A DNA stretch of 64,000 nucleotides, from positions 329,026 through 393,025 of the forward strand of contig NMRB01000077.1 in assembly GCA_002633025.1 (NCBI GenBank). Reading direction: 5' to 3'. The position numbers and the translations under genes are program-made. Source of the stretch: Notospermus geniculatus. Taxonomy: Eukaryota; Nemertea; Pilidiophora; Heteronemertea; Lineidae. Positions 1 through 11,700 of this stretch are shown here, piece by piece; the first letter of the stretch is position 1; each line of letters begins with the position of its first letter. The notes beneath the pieces were generated by a model. It saw nothing but the letters and a program-made list of their open reading frames with translations, did not search any database and was not told the DNA's origin.

Positions 1-1239
1 CACCACAGCTATTGTGATGTTTGTATTTGCTTGATGAATGTTCCAATAGCTCATACTATGATTTGTCATTTGCTGAGCATTGGCAGCTACAATTACATCA
101 CAATTTGTCATGTCAGTCATTCAAATACGGTTCCGGGTCAGTCAGTCAGTCAGTCATCCTCAGACTTGGGTCAAATGAATGGGTTACAGTTACAACAGAG
201 GACAGCACACCGAAACCGGGTCCTATACAATGGATGACTTTTGTTGGAAATTGATCAGGACCGGGATGTCAGTTTCATTTCAATAGTTTTAAACACTTGT
301 GACAAATTGAAGGAGTGCGTGGGCAATGGTCCCCAGAAGAGCTGAGCACTGGATGCAACACCGTCAGCTCTACAAACAGTATTGGGTGATTTTAATGCAA
401 GTCAGAAGAAAACCAAACTACCAAGGGGAACCGGCAGTGTCGAGGGGTTTTCTTCGCTGTCAAGTGAAGAATTGGTCCAAGAGAAATTGAACTCCCAACC
501 TCAGTGGTGACAGGTGTGGATGTCATCTCCACTATACCGATACTGCAATAGAAATGGCCCAGAAACTTGTACTTTCCAAAGAAGCCATACGAAGATTTAC
601 ATGTAGGAAGCATCATCTTGTATACCTTGATACCAAGCGATCATGTCTCAGGTCTCATCAAAGCATTGTTAACGATTACGGTCGATTACAGATAAACCGG
701 CTCCCTTTCCATAACCCTACGGTCAGATGGCCTTTGATGATCTCCGCTGTATCCAGTCCTCAATACTCAGACACACAATACTTCCCCTCAAGTTGAATGA
801 TTACCCATCTAAGACTCCAAGCAAATCGACGACAAACTTTTTTTCGGTTGAAGAGATAACCAACGATACAAAAGACCTCCGTATTGGTAGCCAAGCCAAG
901 AAATGGTGATTACGAATTCTCCTCCTGATGGCAGACTGCGGTCCATCACTCCGACATTTGTCTTGTTTTTCTGCCTGATCGCGGAATCATTGATTGAAAT
1001 TGTATCAAATCAGTCTGTTACGCATATCGTGTTGTGATTTTTTCCGTTGCCCGGAGATGTTGACCGTCCTTACATCTGTCAGTGTTTTTCTTCTATTTGA
1101 TATCAGAAAGACTTGATTTTTTGTGCGTAACATGAAGCAACGTTACCGGTACTCTTTCCTGCCCGGTTGTTTTTACATGGATTAGTTAACAGTAGTGACG
1201 ATGACATTGACCTCTGTAGCTTATTGTGTTGAACAGCAA

Positions 1240-1316
1240 GTGATATGAGGTGACCATCATATAATATGAGGTGACCATGTGATATGAGGTGACCATCATG
1301 TGATATGAGGTGACAG
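1240..1316. repeat. Minisatellite, about 20-bp unit (GATATGAGGTGACCATCAT)
   Basis: About four imperfect head-to-tail copies of a unit containing ATATGAGGTGACC. Non-coding and intronic or upstream of the FERM gene. Confidence 0.75.
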
Positions 1317-1637
1317 TCACTCTGTTTGTCGTAGCCCACATGATATCATAAGTTCATTTCATATTCTTCAAATATGCGAGGCGGTCTAGGAAAACCCGGC
1401 GGATGTCGCATTTGAGGAAAGTGTTAATGGCCTTGGTGAACCCGCACAGTTCAGTAGCTGACATGTACTAAGTAACAGGTAAACAGCAGCTAGGCCTCGT
1501 AGATCAATGCACAGGCAATCTGACAGCCCTTGTTGATCATTCAGCGACATCCGCTGGGTTTCTAAGACCACCAAACACATCATGTGCACTAAGTCTAAGA
1601 AGAACCATCAGCGAGATTTGTCAAACGTTGGTTATAT

Positions 1638-1662
1638 AAACAGTACCAGTCAAAAGTTTGGC
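1638..1662 (+). mobile_element. Possible trace of a Tc1-like terminal repeat
   Basis: The string CAGTACCAGTCAAAAG followed by TTTGG resembles the terminus of widespread Tc1/mariner elements. It is preceded by TATAAA and no partner terminus was found nearby, so this is at most a relic and could be chance. Confidence 0.25.
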
Positions 1663-2265
1663 TACATCGAAGAAAATCTGTCTTGTTTTGAAGTAAACTT
1701 TCCTGTCCTCAAGTCATTGCATCAAGTGCACTGAATGTATTGTCCACTATCATGACTACTGCGAAGTATACCGGGCGACTCCATAAATAAACTACTTCAA
1801 CAGGAAATTCTACTCTTACCCCTCAAAGCGATCGTCACATCTTGTCCGTTTTTCAGTTGCCGGCGGCCATGATGGATTCCCGTGAACAGAATATCGTGTA
1901 TGTTTTGTCGTTGTTTCTTTGCGTCTGTAGACTGTACCCTGTGGACTCGCGTGTTGCCAATCAGGCGGATGGACTGCATACATACATAATTAACTCTGGA
2001 ACACAACCAAATGAATTATGCAACAATGACTGATGTGAGATGATTGAGATCGTCATGGTGAATCCTAGTTGGTCGGAAAACATCAATGTTGATAGGAAAA
2101 GTACATGTTGCGAGCTGTTCTCTGCTGGAAAGCCTGGTACCTAAGTTGGCCAGCGGTCAAGACTTATCATAGGAGAGGAAAGCATTTAAGAAACTTCTTC
2201 AAAAGAGTGCAAGCTTCATTATACTGACTCGTCAAAAAATACATGTGCTTGATATTAAAGATATG

Positions 2266-2420
2266 TAGGAGGAAACCGGAGCCCCTGTAGGAAACCTACG
2301 TTGTCAGGGAGAGATTGCCTTCTCTAGAACATAAAGCCACATGCACGACCGGGAATCGAACTCGTGACCTCATTGATGGGAGGTGCGGATGTAGCCACTG
2401 CACCACCCTGACAACCCAAG
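2266..2420 (-). mobile_element. tRNA-derived SINE (minus strand)
   Basis: Read on the minus strand, the segment has a Pol III A box (TGGTGCAGTGG, complement of 2396-2406) followed by a B box (GTTCGATTCCC, complement of 2351-2361) at tRNA spacing. A non-tRNA body follows that contains GGTTTCCTCC. It is not a working tRNA gene because no acceptor-stem pairing is evident. It lies in the intron before the first visible FERM exon. Confidence 0.65.
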
Positions 2421-2682
2421 TTATCGGACATGTCATAACAAACTGTTGTTGATGTCTCTAGTGCTGTCGGCAATCTGAAATGATAATTGAAATGAAAATT
2501 GGTCATAATGTCTCTTTCAGCATTACACAAAACTCGCCCATTTCTGAAGAGAACTTCCGGAAACAGGTGCTGATTCGTTCAATCAGAAGTGAATGCGGTC
2601 ATGCTCGTGATGTAAAATGAGCATCCATGAAAATCTACGCTTGGAATATTGCTGATGTTGTGTTGTTATCTTGTCTTTACAG

Positions 2683-2787
2683 CAAAAGGCCGTCGGTCGA
2701 CATCTCTACGAGGAAGTTATCAACAAACTGCAGGTTCTGGAGTCGGATTACTTTGACCTGGAATACATCAACTCAGAGGGAATAACA
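2683..2787 (+). CDS. FERM gene exon: F1 subdomain, first visible exon (105 nt)
   Basis: Acceptor TCTTTACAG precedes 2683 and donor GTAAGT follows 2787. The 35 codons are phase 0 at both ends and encode a Q-K-A-x-G start, a helix ([18 protein letters not shown]) and [11 protein letters not shown]. This matches the ubiquitin-like F1 fold, where the helix is followed by the usual D-Y-F-x-L signature. The preceding exon with the start codon is not visible. Confidence 0.85.
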
Positions 2788-5700
2788 GTAAGTATAGGTG
2801 GCGCTCATGGCAAGAGAGCGAAGAATCTTTGGGTCAGTGCTTCGGGAGACGGCAGTCATCGTGAATATTCACCTATGCAGTGGAAGATATTGGTCATTTG
2901 CATCAGGGGCCTCCGAGAGAAACCTGGGCAGTTTGCGTTCACCACTTGCTGTGTGATGTATTACTTGGAGAATGTTGGAGAAGTGCTGCCACCAACTGGC
3001 AATCAAAGTCATCACTTGGATTTACCTGTTGTTGTTGTTGTTGTTGCCATAATGTATACTATTATTCCAGTGCTGGTTGGACCACGACAAACCCATCCTG
3101 AAGCAGGTTGGGTCACCGCACGAATTAAACTTCAGGTTCGGCGTCAAATTCTACATCCAGGATCCTGCGCTTCTGGAAGAAGAACTGACCAGGTATGGTA
3201 TCGTAGCACTGGAAAAAAGAATTTTAATAAAATATTAACATTTTTCAACTATTTTTTTCCAGTGTTGGTTGGACCATGCAAAACTGATTTTAAAACAGGT
3301 CGGCTCACCGCATGAGCTAAATTTTCGGTTTGGCGTCAAATTTTATACGCCAGATCCTGTGCTTTTAGAAGATGAATATACGAGGTAGGTCCTGATATGG
3401 CTAGCACCACCTGGTGGCCGCCGTCCGGAGAAAAAGCACATGTGAATGACCTCAAATTGTTCAAGGTCGCTCTGGCTTCAGATAAAGTAAAATGAGAGCC
3501 TTGTGCATTATCATAGCGTCATGGGCTCTAGTAGCCCAATGTGATTTTGAGCAGGAGGGAACTTTAGTAGCACAAGTTGCATGTCTTCAACAAACGTGCA
3601 CGGTATTTTCACATGTGATCAGGACTTGGGTGTTTACACATGTAAAGAACGGCTCCACCTGGTGCTAGCGTTGTTAGTCACTAGCCACGCACGACTGGAT
3701 CTACAGCTCCCTGTCTGCTATACAATCTTCGTTCACCGGGATCATCTCTGCATTCAAAAATGTTCAACTTTGCCATTGCAACCCTAGTTGCCGTCAAGGG
3801 TATAAGGGGCTGATATTGCGCCACCTAACATTGGCTGATGAAACTTGTTGTATTGTATTGCACTGTATTTGGTTTTCCATCAGGGCCGAAGCCATAGCAT
3901 TATTGGCCCTGGTAAGTATGGAAGAGGCCGTCTCAAGCTACTCATATTCCTCACTTGGATGGGGTCTTTTATTTGCCCTTGCAAAGGCACAAGCTATAAG
4001 GCACCACGACTTAATACTGTCCCATGCGACGGACGTGATGAGCCGTGAATGAAATCCCATATAGTCTGGACTGGATTTGAACCCGGGACTGAAAATGAAA
4101 ACAGTCAGTCAGTGACCATGATCAGTCAAAATATCACTGGCAGTTCTATGCATCAGAATCTGTGTCTGTTGGGGAAAACGTTTGCTGCAGAGGTGATCCC
4201 AGCCGGCTATTTATTTCACCGCACTTAGGTTTTCCATTGTTGTACAAGCAGATGCGCTTTGGGTGAATTTGTGAGCTGCTCTCTCCTGAAATCTTAATCT
4301 TTCTCTCTTAATTAGAAAATCTTGTAGAAAGCTTTTATAAATCTTGGTCTCCGTGTTTGATCAGAGTGTAGGAAATATTAAAATGTGTTTCATTTGATGC
4401 ACAACTCGAGACAAAATGTTCGTTGTGTTTGTTCGTATTTCACTGGCGCCACCTGTACGGCTATCGGCTGACCACGGCGCTTTCACAGGCTTTGTTGTGA
4501 ATGGTGTGACTTCGTTAGCAGCTGAATGGTGTTTGTGTGTTGGCTGTAAGAATCTCTTTTCCAGGTGTTTACAAAATGGTAAAGATATGAAAGTAGACCA
4601 GATGTAACAGTCCAAGATGTAACGTTTTCTTCACCAACAATTTCTTGATGATTCTCAATGATGTCACGGCCATCCTCATCAAAAAGTTATAAAATCTTTC
4701 TTCCAATGAAATATTTGCATCAGATGTAACAGTTCAGGATGTAACAATTTTCATACCAAGCGCATCAGCTGTTAAAACAATGGAAAATCTCAGCAAAGAC
4801 TGTGTTCCACATCTTCACTATGTTGATTGCAATTTTTTAGCTCACCGTGGTGAGCTTATACAATGGTTGTGCGTCCGTCGTCCGTCGTCGTCCGTCGTCC
4901 GTCGTCGTCGTGTTCCGTTAGCAGGGCACGTTTCGTAACCGCCAGAGCTATTGATCTGAAACTTGGTACATATATACCCCTAGGTCAGATGACCCATGAC
5001 ACCAAGTTTCGGTCCGATTCGACTCTTAGCTTGGCCACCAGGTGGCGGAAACCGAAAACACAAAAAGTGCAATAACTCCTGAACTAATGACTAGATCTTC
5101 TCCAAATTTTTATCATAGGTGTATCTAATAAGGATACATAACATATATAACGGGTTTTTGATTTGACCTACTTTTCAAGGTCACAGAGGTCAAAGTTCGA
5201 CAAAAGTGACGAACCTGCCACAGTTTGTCATTATTTCACCAAGCGACTTCATATCTTGCATAAACATGCATTGGAGGGGTACCTTTAAAAATACCAAGTT
5301 TCGGCCCGATTGGACATCCAATATGGCCGCCAGGTGGCGTAACCTGAAAATCAAGTAACTGCTATTACTCAGGAACGACTTGACGTGGAGTGCTCAAATT
5401 TGATATTTACGTCCCTCTAGATGACCTTTACATGCATGTCGAATTTCGGACTGATTTGACTTCCAAGATGGCCACCAGGTGGCGTAACCCAAAAATCATC
5501 AAAGTGCTGTAACTCAGGAACGACTTAACCCAAAGTGCTCCAATTTGCTATGTGGCCCCCTGCAGATGACCTTTATGTGCATGTGAAGTTTCGGCCTGAT
5601 CGGACATCCAATATGGCCGCCAGGTGGCGTAACCCGAAAATCATCAAAGTGCTGTAACTCAGGGACGACTTGACCCAAAGCGCTCCAATGTGCTATGTGG

Positions 5701-8700
5701 CCCTCTGCAGATGACCTTTATGTGCATGTGAAGTTCTGGCCCAATCGGACATCCAATATGGCCGCCAGGTGGCGTAAACCGAAAATCGTCAAAGTGCTGT
5801 AACTCAGGAACGACGTGACCCAAAGTGCACCTACTCGGGAATGACTTTACCCAGATTGCTCATCACTCTGTCATTAGACTGTTATGTCCAACCCGGTGAG
5901 CACATGGTCCATGGACCATTTCATTTTCAGTTTCACATAATTTTCCCACATTTGAGCCAAACTCTGTCCCAGAAATCTTCTGGTTCACCAGATACTTTCT
6001 TTGCCCTGTCGTCTCCACCAGCATGTACACATCGCACCCTTACATGTACCGTACATATGCATACACGTCAACCTTGTCCCCATGCTTGTGATTGCTGTTC
6101 AATTCGAGCATGGGCAAGATTGATGTTCTGCTAAAATACTTCATAACACTTGGCACAAACACATTCTGGTCCACTATTTCAAACAGTCGGGCATCAAAGT
6201 CAGTGGAAACTAGTATAACTGATTGTTGATTTTCGACTGCGGGTTGCAGATGCGTTCATGACGGCCTATTCCGTTCCGCAACACTGGAAGTCATGTAACT
6301 GCAACCGAACACAGACTTGAATGCACAATTTAGTAGGCTAAAATGACAAAATCTTCATGTTGATGTCCCAGAATAACTGTCAGTGTTGGCAGATTTGCCA
6401 GCGCTGCCCCAAACCTACAAGATGACGGCCAGCATGAATTGTACCACACACACTTTCTGTCAAACACTCCACACATGTTTTACACCTTTAAATCTCAACC
6501 GATATCCAACATAGAGCACAAAGAACGACACACAAAATGGTACGATACGTAAAAGTCGTCTCCGAATTTCGCAAATTTTCGACCCCAAGCGGGGTCTTCC
6601 TCAGCCACTTTCTAGTAGAGATCCCAGAAGTGAAAATGATATCACTTCTGGGATCTCTCCTAGAAAGTGCCTGAGGAAGACCCCGCTTGGGGTCGAAAAT
6701 TTGTGAAATTCGGAGACGTCTTTTACGTAGCGTATCAAATCTCAACCAAAGCCATTTCATTCTGTGTATAAAATCGGTGGTAAATCTTCCTTAATACTGT
6801 TGAAAGAAGCTCACAAAATCAACTTTTACCACCGTACTTGAACAAACTTCCATTGGGAACACTGCATGGTGTATACCTACCTAACTAACGGCTCGTTTAG
6901 GGCTGGATATGGAATCATGGGAGGTTCCGTCTTGGCTCCGTCCCTCCCGTCATCTGCTCGTCTCTCTCCAGGTACCTGTTCGCCCTCCAAGTCAAGCGTG
7001 ACCTCCAGTCAGGCACAATGCCTTGTAACGAAAATACTGCTGCACTACTGGTTTCTTATATAACCCAAGGTAAGGCACAGTGAGTCAAAATCCTATGGAT
7101 AGTGTTCTCCTCAGTTTCTTGAGAATTGCTCTTGGCCATCGAAAGTATGCTAAACTATGAAAGTTTGTCATTTTCAGCGGAGCTAGGCGATTATATTGAT
7201 GACTTCACAGATCAAAGCTACTTATCCACTTGTAAAATAGTCCCCAACCAAACGATAGAAGAAAAAATTATAGAATATCATAAAAGGCATACGTAAGTTG
7301 AACATAAGACATGAGAAATGTCATTTGAAAGGGTAATATCAGAGTAAGGCAGGGGTGCGCGCTTTCTCCCAGTCTGCTCATGATCTAAGAAAAGTCTAAA
7401 AGTGTGTGTTATTTGAAACGCTAGAGACCTTCTACCATAGTGTAAGACAGGGAGACTCTCTTTCTCCCAGTCTTCTCAAGATCTTAAAAGGTGTGGTTTG
7501 AAAGGGTAGGGCACGCTCTCTGCCTGAGTAATACTTACAATGTATTTGTTGGTCGTCTCATTGTGTTCATGTCTTCCAGGGGGCAGACTCCTGCTGATGC
7601 AGATTTCAACCTTTTAGACACGGCACGTAAAGTTGAGCTTTACGGTATTAAAATGTATCCTGCGAAGGTAAGGGTAGGTTTTAGGAATGCCTGGCAGCTC
7701 CTATTATTAAATCTCTCCTTTTGTTTGACGAGATGCTGCGTTTGGGCGTCATTAGGCTGCTCTGTTTCTAGTCAAGCTTCTTGTTTTGGAAATGGTAAAA
7801 TAAATCAGACTGTAAACTGTCTTGTGAATCAGTTAGCAGGTTCACTGACCCCCAAGCTAGCATCTTGGTCTTTGTAGTCAACGTAATCATTTTCACCATC
7901 ACAGTTAACCTGGGCAGCCGTGGGGCTACCATATTGAATACTTTCTTAATGACATCGCCTTATTGCCAGGCAACCTAGTCTCGGACATGATACCTATTAA
8001 CACTTGTAAAAAGTTCATCTAATGGCTATATCACTTGCACCCTTTAGTACGCACGTAAACTGAAATCACTGTGTAAGCTGTTTCTGTGCACTGGATACTT
8101 GAAGGCTATCTTAGTGACTTCACCAAGACAACACTCGAGCACTTGAATTTCAAATCTGAGTGGACTGATCTCAGTATCTACAGCACCAAATAGTATACAA
8201 AGAATATGCACGAACTTACACTATTTCATATGTGCTTCCTCATAAGAAACATCAGTGGTTGTTAATATACCAAAAATTGCAGTTGTAAGGTCAGAGAGAT
8301 CTTGCATTGCTGACGTCCAGCTTCTCCTGTTGGTGATGGTCGGCATTGCTGACCACACAGCAGGCTGTTCGTATTTTCAAACAATTGATGAATTCTTAAT
8401 CTTAGAATCATGAAATCAAGACTAATGATTAAAAATCTGATGAAACGGCAACATTCACATGGAAAAACGGAAAAAGTGTTCTGTTCCTCTGTTTCTAGGA
8501 TCATGAAGGTGTCCCGTTAAACCTGGCCGTGGCTCACATGGGCGTCCTAGTATTCCAGAATTACACAAAAATCAACACATTCTCCTGGGCCAAAGTACGA
8601 AAACTCAGCTTCAAACGGAAGAAGTTTCTAATAAAGCTCCATCCAGAAGGCTACGTAAGTATACAACATTGGGGCCTTCATTGTGGTCAGTGAGTGACAA

Positions 8701-11700
8701 GGTCGAAATGGGTCAAATAGGCTGCAAAAAAGGGTGATACAGTTCAAAGAACTTCTTGAATACAGCACCTAAGAACTTGAATACAGCTGACAGAACTTGA
8801 ATACGGCATTCAATACGGCTCATAGAACTTGAATACAGCTCATAGAACTTGAATACGGCTCATAGAACTTGAATACAGCTCATAGAACTTGAATACAGCT
8901 CATAGAACTTGAATACGGCTCATAGAACTTGAATACAGCTCATGAAACTTGAATACAGCTCATAAAATTTGAAAACTGCTCACAGAACTTGAATACAGCT
9001 CATAGAACTTGAATACAGCATATGACTACAGCTCATAGAACTTGAAATACAGCGTATGCAATGTGAATACAGTTTATAGAATTTGAATACAGCATGGTCA
9101 GTTTGAACTCGGCGAAAAGCTGTAAAACTACAAAGAGATAAATCGGCGGCCTTTGACCTGAGGGACACATTTGACCTTGTGAACTACTGACCACGAATTT
9201 GAAGGGGCCAGTGTCCTTCCTGTCCATCTCGTCATCCCTTCTGACTAGATGTTCTCCCTAGTGCATGCTGCTTTGTGTACCCCTCATTGTGTCATTTATA
9301 GAATAAAGAATTTTCTCATATATCCTTCATGATTTTGGACTTTCGTCATTTATCTATAAACTAATGATTGCATGTTGTTCTGCTTGTGCATCTGTAACAC
9401 TCCCTAGTGTAAGGGAATCCTGCAGTTTGTTGAAGTCGACCTGAAGTTGAGGGCTGTGATTTCATGTGCACATGTTTATGGAGTTCTCTCAAGGTCGGCG
9501 GGGGGTGTACAGGTGCTGTCTCTGATGTGTCAAGCCACGGGCAAATAACACCTGTGAATTGCACCACAATTGGTGCTTCAGGGGACAGCCTAAGATCTCA
9601 GCTGCGGTTTGAGAGGTGCGTTGTGTGGGAGCGATGAGCTATGGATGAGTTGCAGCTGCTGGTGAGAGGTACAGTCTTGTTCGTATTAATATCAACACCT
9701 ATTATCTCAAATATCTCATAAACCACCAAACCAATTTAAATGCGGTTTTCTGCATAAGGTCAGAAATCTTGTTGACTACAACTGGGCATCAATGTTTTTG
9801 CGCAAGATTCACTTCTTCATTGCGTAATCTGTCATTGAAAAAAGGTCCAAAAACAAACTTTTTTGTTTCTGGATTTTTCACCAAAATTCCTTGGCCAGAA
9901 TGAAGTTATGCCAAAATAAAGGTGATTTAGCAAGTTACTGTCAAAATACGTCGTTTAGTTTTTGAGAAATTGACGTTTTTGTAAAGCTATATCAACACCA
10001 CTTGTGTTCCACTACCAACAACTTATGAGACGGCCCCTACATAATAATGCAAACCATACACCATGCATGGGTCACTGTATAGGCAGAGATAAATGTTGTG
10101 ACCTGTACTGGTTATTCATGACATTGTATTGCAAAAAGTAACAGGCATTGAGAAAGAACTTTTGTCATCTTTGTTTGAAGTTAACCAGTGCATGAATTGG
10201 TCACTAAAGCCTCCACACACTTGAAAAATTATTATGTAACACTTTTGCCACATAGGACTCAGTGCTGTTCTATAGATCTATGGATTTTGTATGCACTGAC
10301 GGCCTACACAAGGGACATGAAGTATGGTTTGCATTATTATGTAGGGACCGTCTCATAAGTTGTTGGCAGTGGAAGACAAGTGGTGTTGATATAGCTTTAC
10401 AAAAACGTCAATTTTTCCAAAACTAAATGGCCGATTTTGACAGTAACTTGCTAAATCACCTTTATTTTGGCATAACTTCATTCTAGCAAAGGAATTTTGG
10501 TGAAAAATCCAGAAACAAAAAAGTTTTTTTTGGACCTTTTTTCAACGACAGATTACGCAATGAAGAAGTGAATCTTGTGCAAAAACATTGATGCCCAGTT
10601 GTAGTCAACAAGATTTCTGACTTTATGCAGAAAACCACATTTAAATTGGTTTGATGGTTTATGAGATATTTGAGATAATCGGTGTTGATATTAATACGAA
10701 CAAGACTGTACCTGTGTCTGGAGTGATCTTAGAGCGAACTGTACATAAACTTTGTGGGTGAGTGTATGAAGAGGAGTGATAACAAAGCCCTGCTATGGGA
10801 GGGTGGCAGTTTGGGGCAGAACTTTGTTAGAAACAGGCTGAAGGTTTATGAAGTTCACACTTGTACATTTGAATACATTGACATGGTCAGATAAGGTCAC
10901 CCACCTGTTTGCTGAATGCAGACTGAAAGTTAGCGAAGGGCAATTCCCATCTTGTTCAGGTATTAGGTACAACCACTGAGCTCACATACCAGTTCATAAT
11001 CACTTGTTCAGATTCATAGAAATTTGATTTCACTTCTTTTTGTCAGTCAGCTCCATTTCCACTGCCATTTAGCATAGATATCCTATTTTCAGCATGTTTA
11101 GTCCATCTTGCTAGAGTAGATAAAGCCTAAATCAGATCTTGAATGCTTCCACAGGCTCTTACCCATGTTGACTGCATGTGTTTCACTATTAGGATAAAAC
11201 CCATTCGTCTCTAATCTTCTTCATGCTTGAAAATAGTTCTTGTAGCTTCCACATTTAGTTGTTGAATGGTTAGTTACATAGACTACCCCCTCTTATCTAG
11301 GTCATGACCTGTCTGTAGACTACCCCTCTTATCTAGGTCATGACCTGTCAGCTTGTAGACTACCCCTCCTATCTAGGTCATGCGTTCGCGTTCGCTCGCC
11401 TTCAGTTAAACTCACAGCTTGTCTTGATTGATATATTACCACGATATCCCATATTTTGTCCATTTATGTTAGATAAGCTAGTTTGTTTTCTCTATAAGGA
11501 CTATTTCTTGAAGTTATAGGTGATCTTCAAGCTTTAGGAAGTCTTGTCAGCCTCTGATTACTTCTAATCTAGACTTGGCTTTTCTTCTGTCTGTCGTCAC
11601 CAACTAATCTGTGCTCCAATATTTGTCTGTTTTCATGAAAATAAATCAAACCATTGCTCATGTCAATGACATTTGTATCGATTTTGTCCGTGTTGAAGAC

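Larger units (their letters stand above)
1..2682. other. Upstream sequence / 5' intron of the FERM gene, no exon recognised
   Basis: The exon at 2683 opens in the middle of the FERM F1 subdomain, so the first coding exon lies to the left, probably outside the window. I see no open segment here that encodes the missing first strands of F1. The stretch holds a short minisatellite, a tRNA-derived SINE on the minus strand and a trace of a Tc1-like terminus. The small open frames are not recognisable proteins. Confidence 0.5.

Noticed and set aside
4863-5075. 70-aa open frame with [14 protein letters not shown] start
   Set aside because: It is repeated almost identically at 23134-23343 and lies in the CGTCCGTCGTC head of a dispersed element.
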